From CAZLIC01 sp964559535 (lineage in GTDB: Bacteria > Pseudomonadota > Alphaproteobacteria > Rhodobacterales > Rhodobacteraceae): a stretch of 28,103 nucleotides of DNA. The DNA is taken from the NCBI GenBank assembly GCA_964559535.1, contig CAZLIC010000058.1, positions 1 to 28,103 of the forward strand, in the 5' to 3' direction. Below, one piece after another: positions 21,693-28,103 of this stretch. The translations under genes and the position numbers were made by a program. Each line of letters starts with the position of its first letter. The stretch's first letter is position 1. The notes under the pieces are model-generated. The model made no database searches. It had not been told where the DNA came from and saw only the letters and a program-made list of their open reading frames with translations.

Positions 21693-23114
21693 TCAGTCGG
21701 GCAGCACCTTGCCGGGGTTCATGATGCCCAGCGGGTCCAGCGCCGCCTTCACCGACCGCATCACCGCCACCGCCACCGGGTCTTTCCGGCGGGCCATCGA
21801 GCCGCGCTTGGACAGGCCGATACCGTGTTCGGCCGAAAAGCTGCCCCCCAGTGCCAGCACGGCATCCTCCACTTCGGTGACGACACGTTCGTACAGCGCG
21901 TCGTCCATTTCGGGCGGATAGACCGAATAGTGCAGGTTGCCGTCGCCCAGATGCGCCACCGTCACGTCATGCGCGCCGGGCGCCACCACCGGCAGGCGGG
22001 CGGCCATGCGGCGGAAGAAGTCATCCACCCGGTCCACCGGCAGCGAGATGTCGGTATCCACAAAGGGGCGCACGGCAAAGCCGATCTCACCCGCCGCCTC
22101 GCGACGCGCCCACATGGCACGGCGCTGCGCGGTGCTGCCTGCGATTTCGGCGCCGATAACGGCACCGGTTTCCACCATGGCGCCCAGCGTGTCGGTCAGA
22201 AGGTCGGCCAGCGGCAGGCTGCCGTCAGCACGCGGTGTGGTGTGGTCAGGGGCGGTTGCGCCCAGTTCCACCAGCACCGCTACGTCATGCACGGTGCCAA
22301 AGGGCAGGCCCAGGTCGGGGCGGATCAACTGCAGGCGACGCATGTAGGACGCGGGCATCAGCTCGAACGCCTCGACCGCGCCGCCGCTTGCATCCTGCAG
22401 CCGGTTCAGCAACGCCAGCGCATCCGGCACGGACCGCAGCGCCACCATGGCCGTGGCATGGGCGCGCGCAGCAGGCACCAGACGCATCACCGCGGCCGTA
22501 ATCACCCCCAGGGTGCCCTCGGCGCCGATGAACAGGTCCTTCAGGTCATACCCGGTGTTGTCCTTGTGCAGTTCCGACATCAGGTTCAGCACGCGTCCGT
22601 CGGCCAGCACCACCTCCAGCCCCAGGCACAGCGCGCGCGTGTTGCCATAGCGCAGCACGTTCGACCCGCCCGCGTTGGTGGACAGGGCGCCGCCCAGCAT
22701 GGCCGACCCGCGCGCGCCAAACCACAGCGGAAAGTACAATCCCTGCGCCTCGGCCGCGTCGTGCAGGCTGGACAGCACGGCCCCGGCTTCGGCCACGATC
22801 AGCCGGGGGCCGGGCTTGACCGCACGGATGGCGTTCATCCGGTCCAGTGACAGCATCACCCCGCCATCGGTCATGCAGCCGCCGACAATGCCGGTGCGGC
22901 CCCCGGCCGGCACAATGGCCAGCCCGTGTTCCGACGCGATCTGCATGACTTCGGCCACCTCGGCCGTGCTGCCGGGGCGCAGCACGGCGGCGGGGCGGGC
23001 GGTGTACTGGCCCGTCCAGTCGGGGCCATAGGGGGCGGTGTCGGGGCCGGTCAGGATGCGTGCGGGGCCGATGGCGGCGGCAAGGGCAGTGTGGGCAGCG
23101 TCGGTCAGGGGCAT
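21693..23114 (-). CDS. FAD-linked oxidase (GlcD/D-2-hydroxyglutarate dehydrogenase-like)
   Basis: The protein has 473 residues from the ATG at 23114; in-frame upstream ATGs run into the yceI control region. The FAD-binding PCMH domain (about 35-215) shows 'PAGGRTGIVGG', 'GGVMLSLDRMN' and 'NTGYDLKDLFIGAEGTLGVIT'. The C-terminal oxidase domain (about 220-470) has 'HLGDGNLHYS' and 'SAEHGIGLSKRG', typical of D-2-hydroxyacid dehydrogenases. It should oxidise a D-2-hydroxy acid such as D-lactate, glycolate or D-2-hydroxyglutarate, passing electrons to an ETF or quinone; which one is not decided. An MFS transporter gene lies 85 bases downstream on the same strand and may be co-transcribed. Confidence 0.92.
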   Translation of the reverse strand: MPLTDAAHTALAAAIGPARILTGPDTAPYGPDWTGQYTARPAAVLRPGSTAEVAEVMQIASEHGLAIVPAGGRTGIVGGCMTDGGVMLSLDRMNAIRAVKPGPRLIVAEAGAVLSSLHDAAEAQGLYFPLWFGARGSAMLGGALSTNAGGSNVLRYGNTRALCLGLEVVLADGRVLNLMSELHKDNTGYDLKDLFIGAEGTLGVITAAVMRLVPAARAHATAMVALRSVPDALALLNRLQDASGGAVEAFELMPASYMRRLQLIRPDLGLPFGTVHDVAVLVELGATAPDHTTPRADGSLPLADLLTDTLGAMVETGAVIGAEIAGSTAQRRAMWARREAAGEIGFAVRPFVDTDISLPVDRVDDFFRRMAARLPVVAPGAHDVTVAHLGDGNLHYSVYPPEMDDALYERVVTEVEDAVLALGGSFSAEHGIGLSKRGSMARRKDPVAVAVMRSVKAALDPLGIMNPGKVLPD

Positions 23115-23156
23115 GGCGGGATCCTGCGGTTTCGCCTGCAGAATGGCCGTGGGCGG

Positions 23157-23191
23157 TTGACAGGGCAAGGGTGGCGGAACACCCTTTGCCC
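23157..23191 (+). promoter_or_regulatory. TTGACA box and inverted repeat upstream of yceI
   Basis: A consensus TTGACA (23157-23162) is followed at once by GGGCAAGGGT (23163-23172), an 8-base spacer, and ACCCTTTGCCC (23181-23191), an inverted repeat with one extra base. No good -10 is visible (CACCCT at 17 bases). The repeat lies where it could bind a regulator or form a leader hairpin before the ribosome site. Confidence 0.4.
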
Positions 23192-23212
23192 AAGGCAACG
23201 CGGAGGGCGTCG

Positions 23213-23848
23213 ATGCGCGGACTTGTCATGCTGCTGGCGGCCCTGTGGCCGGGCATCGCCGGGGCGCAAGAGGCCAATCCGCCCAAGGCCGGCACCTACT
23301 GGGCCGATCCGGCGCATACCCGGCTGCTGGTCGATACCGACCACCTGTCGTTTTCCCGATACCTGTTCTTCATCCGGCACCTGCAGGCCGAACTTCAGTT
23401 CGATCCCGAAGCACCGGAGACCATGCAGGTCACCGCCCGCGTGGACATGGCCAGCGCGATCACGCTGGACGGCGCGACAGCGTACGATTTCGACGCCATC
23501 GTGAAGGCGCCCGAATTGCTGGACGCCGCGGCGCACCCCCAGGCCGTGTTCACCAGCACCGCCGTCCGGCTGACCGGCGAGCGCGAGGCCGAGGTGACAG
23601 GCGACCTGACCTTCCGCGGGGTGACGAAACCCATCACGCTGCGGGTGCGTTACAACGGCGGCTACGGCGGCCACCCGATGGACCCGGGCGGCGCGCGCAT
23701 CGGGTTTTCGGCCGAGGGAAGCCTTATGCGGTCGGACTTCGGGATGACAGCGGGGATTCCCGCGCCCGGCACCACGCTGGGCGTGGCCGACGAAGTGCGC
23801 CTGCGGATCGAGGCGGAATTCCTGAGCGTGAAGCCGCCCGCACCCTGA
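23213..23848 (+). CDS. yceI: Exported YceI family protein
   Basis: The protein has 211 residues. The first 18 (MRGLVMLLAALWPGIAGA) form a signal peptide with likely cleavage AGA|Q. The mature part has the YceI lipocalin-like pattern: 'YWADPAHTRLLVDTDHLSFS' start region, 'DFDAIVKAPELLDAAAHPQAVFTS', 'VTGDLTFRGVTKPITL' and 'RIGFSAEGSLMRSDFGM'. Known members bind isoprenoid-type lipids in the periplasm; here that is inference. The ATG at 23213 has GGAGGG 5 bases upstream, so longer in-frame starts are rejected. The gene is divergent from the FAD-linked oxidase and convergent with tesA (10-base gap). Confidence 0.92.
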   Translation: MRGLVMLLAALWPGIAGAQEANPPKAGTYWADPAHTRLLVDTDHLSFSRYLFFIRHLQAELQFDPEAPETMQVTARVDMASAITLDGATAYDFDAIVKAPELLDAAAHPQAVFTSTAVRLTGEREAEVTGDLTFRGVTKPITLRVRYNGGYGGHPMDPGGARIGFSAEGSLMRSDFGMTAGIPAPGTTLGVADEVRLRIEAEFLSVKPPAP

Positions 23849-23862
23849 CGCGACGGCGTCAG
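23845..23862. terminator. Bidirectional hairpin covering both stop codons of yceI and tesA
   Basis: CTGACGCGACGGCGTCAG is a perfect 7-bp stem with a 4-base loop. The yceI stop (23846-23848) lies in the left arm and the tesA stop (23859-23861) in the right arm. No T-run follows on either strand, so Rho-assisted ending or mRNA end protection is as likely as intrinsic termination. Confidence 0.45.
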
Positions 23863-24491
23863 CCCTCGGCGCGGTCCAGAAGCTGCAACACCTCGGGCCC
23901 TATCGTTTCCACCACCTTCGCCACACCGGCCGCATTGGGGTGGATGCCGTCGGGCTGCATCAGGCCGCTCGCAAGGTTCCGCGTGGTCTGGTCCACCAGC
24001 GGCGCGAAGAAGTTCTGCGTCACCTGCGCGCCATGCCTTGCGGCAAGGTCCGGATAGATCGCGTCGAATGCCGTCTTGTAGTCCGGCCCCCAGTTGCCCG
24101 GTGCCCGCAAGGCCACCAGCAGCACGGGAATGTCGCGGCCCTGCGCGGCGGTCAGGATGGCGTCCAGGTTGCCGCGCACCTCGGCCGGGTCGATGCCGCG
24201 CAGCAGGTCGTTGCCGCCCAGGTTCACGATCATCGCATCCACATCCTCGGTCAGCGTCCAGTCCACCCGCGAAGCGCCGCCCGCCGTGGTGTCGCCCGAC
24301 ACGCCCGCGTTCACCACCGTCACATCGCGCCCCTGCGCGGTCAGCCAGCGTTCCAGCTGCGGCACGAAGCCATCCGCCTGCGGCAGGCCATAGCCCTGCG
24401 TCAGGCTGTCGCCCAATGCCACCAGTGTCAGCGGTTCGGCCAGCGCCACCCCTGACATTGCCACCCCTGACAGAAGCGTGATCGCCAGCAT
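23859..24491 (-). CDS. tesA: Arylesterase / lysophospholipase-like SGNH hydrolase
   Basis: The protein has 210 residues. The ATG at 24491 gives a signal peptide (MLAITLLSGVAMSGVALA) with cleavage before E19. SGNH blocks are clear: S29 in 'ALGDSLTQGYGLP', G in 'NAGVSGDTTAGG', N in 'NLGGNDLLRG' and the Asp-His pair in 'QPDGIHPN'. The family hydrolyses thioesters, aryl esters and lysophospholipids in the periplasm. An open frame extends further upstream over ybbA, antisense, and is not used. As in E. coli, tesA is divergent from ybbA-ybbP, with only 64 bases between start codons. Confidence 0.94.
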   Translation of the reverse strand: MLAITLLSGVAMSGVALAEPLTLVALGDSLTQGYGLPQADGFVPQLERWLTAQGRDVTVVNAGVSGDTTAGGASRVDWTLTEDVDAMIVNLGGNDLLRGIDPAEVRGNLDAILTAAQGRDIPVLLVALRAPGNWGPDYKTAFDAIYPDLAARHGAQVTQNFFAPLVDQTTRNLASGLMQPDGIHPNAAGVAKVVETIGPEVLQLLDRAEG

Positions 24492-24495
24492 ACTG

Positions 24496-24523
24496 TTGCT
24501 TAACGCCCGGCAGGCGCCATATG
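24496..24523 (+). promoter_or_regulatory. Possible ybbA promoter in the 64-base divergent gap
   Basis: TTGCTT (24496-24501) and CATATG (24518-24523) are 16 bases apart. The -10 is a three-of-six match and is itself palindromic, so it might serve either strand. Confidence 0.3.
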
Positions 24524-24555
24524 CGGCGTGACGCTCCCTGCGAAAGGCCCGCCCG

Positions 24556-25253
<698 letters not shown>

Positions 25254-25257
<4 letters not shown>

Positions 25258-27764
25258 ACCTTTCCCTGCCCTGGCGCCTTGCGCGGCGCGAGTTGCGCGG
25301 CGGCATTGCCGGGTTCCGCATCTTCCTGGCCTGTCTGGCGCTGGGCGTGGCGGCGATTGCCGCCGTGGGGCTGGTGCGGGCGGCGATCGAGGCGGGTTTG
25401 CGCGATCAGGGCGCGGTGCTGCTGGGCGGCGATGCGCAGATCGAGTTCACCTATCGCTTCGCTACGCCCGAGGAACGCGCCTGGATGGCGGCCGAGACGG
25501 GTGCGGCGTCCGAGATCGTCGATTTCCGGTCCATGGCGACCATGGGCGACGACCGCGCGCTGACGCAGGTCAAGGCGGTGGACGACCTGTACCCGCTGAC
25601 CGGTGCGGTGGTGCTGGACCCGGCGGTTCCGCTGGCCACGGCGCTGGCGCCGCAGGGCGGCCTGCCCGGCGGCGTGATGGACCGGGTGCTGGCCGACCGG
25701 CTGGGGCTGGCGGTGGGCGACCGCTTCATGCTGGGCACGCAGGCGTTCCGGCTGGGCGCGGTGCTGCTGCGCGAACCCGACAGCGCCGCTGGCGGCTTTG
25801 CGCTGGGCCCCCGCACGCTGGTGCGAACGGCCGATCTTGCGGCTTCGGGCCTCTTGGAGCCCGGCACGCTGTATGAAACCGAGTACCGCCTGCGGCTGCG
25901 GCCCGGCGACACGCTGGACGCGCTGCAGGCGCGGGCCGAGGCCGCCTGGGGCGAGGCGGGGATGCGCTGGCAGGACAGCCGCCGCGCCACGCCCGGCGTC
26001 GAGCGTTTTGTTGAACGGATGGGGGCCTTCCTGGTGCTGGTGGGCCTTGCGGGGCTGGCGGTGGGCGGCGTGGGCGTGTCGTCGGCGGTGCGGTCCTATG
26101 TCGAGGGCAAGGTGCCGGTGATTGCCACGCTGAAGGTGCTGGGGGCCGAACGCGGCACGGTGTTTGCCGTGTACCTGCTGCAAGTGGGCGTTCTGGCGCT
26201 GGCGGGGGTGGCGGCGGGGCTGGTGCTGGCGGTTGCCGCGGTGATGCTGGCCGCGCCCTTCATTCAGGCGTCGCTGCCGATGCCCGCGGTGTTCCGGCCC
26301 TGGCCCGGGCCGCTGGCCGAGGCCGCGTTCTACGGCATCCTGACGGCCTTCGTCTTTGCCCTGTGGCCGCTGGCGCGGACCGAAGGTGTGCGGGCGGCTG
26401 CGCTGTACCGGGGCGGGTCAGGCGGGCGGCCACGGGCACGGTACCTGCTGGCGGTGGCGGTGCTGGCGGCGGCGCTGGTGGGTGGCGCGGCGATCCTGTC
26501 GGGCGCCATGGCGCTGGCGCTGTGGTCGGCAGCCGGTGTGATCGGGGCACTGGCGGTGCTGGCGCTGGCGGCACTTGCGCTGCGGCAGGGCGCGCGGGCG
26601 GCGGCACGGGCGGGTCTTGCACGCGGCCGGGTGGCGTTGCGGCTGGCCCTGGCCTCGATCGGCGGCCCGCGGGACGAGGCGATGCCGGTGGTGCTGGCGC
26701 TGGGCCTTGGCCTGTCGGTACTGGCGGCCGTGGGCCAGATCGACGCCAACCTGCGCGCCGCCATCGCCCGCGACCTGCCCGAACGGGCGCCGTCGTTCTT
26801 TTTCCTCGACATCCAGCCCGACCAGATTGACGCCTTCATGGCGCGGGTCAAAGGCGATGCCGACGTCGCGCGGGTGGACAGTGCGCCGATGCTGCGCGGC
26901 GTGATCAGCCAGATCAACGGCCGCCCGGCGAGTGAAGTGGCGGGGGATCACTGGGTGGTGCAGGGCGACCGCGGGCTGACCTACGGCGACACGCCGGGCA
27001 CCGCCACGGTGACGGAAGGCGCCTGGTGGCCCGAAGGCTATGACGGGCCGCCGCAGATCAGCTTTGCCGCCGAGGAAGCGGCCGAGATGGGGCTGAAGCT
27101 GGGCGATACCATCACTGTCAACGTGCTGGGCCGCGACATCACGGCTACTGTCACCAGCTTCCGCAACGTCGATTTTTCCAGTGCGGGCATGGGCTTCGTG
27201 ATGACGATGAACCCCGCCGCGCTACGGGGCGCGCCGCACACCTGGATTGCCACCGTCTATGCCGAAGGCGCGGCCGAGGCGGCGATCCTGCGTGACATCG
27301 GGCGGTCCATGCCCAACGTGACCGCAATCCGCGTGCGCGAGGCGATCGACCGTGTATCCGAAGCCCTGACGGCCATCGCCAATGCCACCGCCTGGGCGGC
27401 GGGGGTCACGCTGGTGACCGGCTTTGTCGTGCTGGTCGGCGCGGCGGCGGCGGGCGAGCGCGGGCGCACCTACGAGGCGGCGGTGATGAAGGTGCTGGGC
27501 GCCACGCGTGGCAAGATGCTGGCCAGTTTCGCATTGCGCGCCGCCCTGACCGGCGCCGCGGCCGGGCTGGTGGCGCTGGCCGCGGGCACTGCGGGCGCCT
27601 GGGCGGTGATGCGCTTCGTGATGGAGGCGGACTTCGCGCTGGAACCGGTGTCGGCATTGCTGATCGTCACCGGCGGCGTGGCGCTGACCTTGCTGGCCGG
27701 TCTGTTCTTTGCCTGGCGCCCGCTGGCGGCGCGGCCCGCGCAGGTGCTGCGCGCGGCGGACTGA
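25254..27764 (+). CDS. ybbP: FtsX-family ABC permease (YbbP type)
   Basis: The protein has 836 residues, near the 804 of E. coli YbbP. A first membrane helix at about residues 21-45 is followed by a large periplasmic domain to about 255. A cluster of helices with the first FtsX core follows (about 257-380), then a further hydrophobic pair at about 398-445, a helix at about 480-500, a second periplasmic domain (about 510-700) and the second FtsX core with three helices (about 705-828). 'VPVIATLKVLGAERGTVF' and 'AAVMKVLGATRGKML' are the two matching coupling segments after the helices. It is the membrane partner of YbbA. The substrate is not established in the family; pairing with tesA suggests lipid- or lysophospholipid-related envelope work (inference). 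Confidence 0.94.
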
Positions 27765-27793
27765 GCGCGTTTTCGCAACCGGGTGGCGTCCTC

Positions 27794-27810
27794 GGGGGCA
27801 TCGAGCCCCC
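27794..27810 (+). terminator. Hairpin after ybbP
   Basis: GGGGGC-ATCGA-GCCCCC is a perfect 6-bp stem with a 5-base loop, 29 bases after the ybbP stop. There is no T-run, but its position fits transcript ending for the ybbA-ybbP operon. Confidence 0.45.
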
Positions 27811-27844
27811 TCGGCCGCCGCTGCCGGGGGATGATCGTTGGGGG

Positions 27845-27910
27845 GGCAGCCTGCGCGAAGCGCCGCGGGCTCCGCCCCCGGACCTCCGGAGTATCGGAGA
27901 CCGAAGGAAC
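27845..27910. repeat. GC-rich palindromic element of a type dispersed in Rhodobacterales
   Basis: The sequence has a 'GGGCTCCGCCCCCGGACCTCCGGAGTAT' style core (27867-27894), including CTCCG-GAGTAT-CGGAG (27884-27899), a 5-bp stem with a 6-base loop. From memory, similar 'GGGCTCTGCCCCCGGACCCCCGGAGTAT' strings are common between genes in Rhodobacter-like genomes. Only one copy lies in this window, so its repeated nature is not shown here. Confidence 0.4.
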
Positions 27911-27991
27911 ATTGGCAGGGCACCGAGACGGCGGGGCCGCCCGGCGCGACAGCGCCCTGCGGGCGGGTTCGGTCCGGGTGCGGGGGTGCAA

Positions 27992-28008
27992 GGGGGCCTC
28001 TGGCCCCC
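27992..28008. repeat. Strong GC hairpin near the window end
   Basis: GGGGGCC-TCT-GGCCCCC is a perfect 7-bp inverted repeat with a 3-base centre. It has no gene immediately beside it. It precedes the low-complexity tail. Confidence 0.5.
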
Positions 28009-28103
28009 GTGGCGGGGCGGTCGGCCGGGCGGCCCGCGGGCCGCCGGCCCGGGCGGGGCCCGCGGGCGGGGCCGGGGGGCGCGCGAGGCGGGCGCGGGGC
28101 CGG

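Larger units (their letters stand above)
27765..28103. other. 339-base gene-free right end
   Basis: No frame with coding character is visible: the frames that stay open do so because of extreme GC content. The stretch contains hairpins at 27794-27810 and 27992-28008, a palindromic GC element around 27845-27910 and, from about 28009, a nearly pure G/C tail. Confidence 0.7.

Overview
The window is GC-rich (roughly 65-70%), densely packed, and reads as chromosomal DNA of an alphaproteobacterium, most likely a Rhodobacterales/Rhodobacteraceae member. That placement is inferred from codon bias, from the kinds of genes present and from the dispersed-type GC-rich element at the right end. It has not been tested by a database search. 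No tRNA, rRNA, transposase, integrase or CRISPR array is visible.

Left third (1-6863): four tandem RTX (hemolysin-type calcium-binding) proteins on the + strand, the first cut by the window edge. Each has a block of glycine/aspartate nonapeptides and an approximately 90-residue C-terminal region ending in an acidic-hydrophobic tail. The three complete members also share an N-terminal beta-rich domain without repeats. They look like type I secretion substrates, but no ABC exporter, HlyD or TolC gene and no catalytic domain lies in the window. By C-terminal sequence they fall into two pairs, which suggests stepwise duplication.

Middle (6906-17601): selO (protein AMPylase); then kbl, a cysteine-synthase-like PLP enzyme and tdh in a tight operon, which is the threonine-to-glycine route with an extra enzyme set between its two steps. 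Next, on the - strand, a group II PLP decarboxylase is translationally coupled to a small exported four-cysteine protein. Then, on +, come cysS, cimA and a squalene/phytoene-synthase-like gene without its aspartate motifs. cysS is preceded by a possible 13-codon leader peptide with two cysteine codons and by an inverted repeat. Its last third has about 50% GC, unlike everything around it.

Right third (17747-27764): on -, a class I/II aminotransferase, an endonuclease/exonuclease/phosphatase-family protein, an MFS transporter and a GlcD/D-2-hydroxyglutarate-dehydrogenase-type flavoprotein. On +, an exported YceI protein. Finally the conserved divergent set tesA (-) with ybbA-ybbP (+), a lysophospholipase/esterase beside a LolCDE-like ABC system. 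The last 339 bases hold no gene. They contain hairpins, a GC-rich palindromic element and an almost pure G/C tail that may be a contig-end artefact.

Most worth checking: the RTX array and its half-degenerate calcium turns; the candidate Cys leader before cysS; the compositional break inside cysS; the Tdh that has lost all four structural-zinc cysteines; and the PLP enzyme embedded in the kbl-tdh operon.
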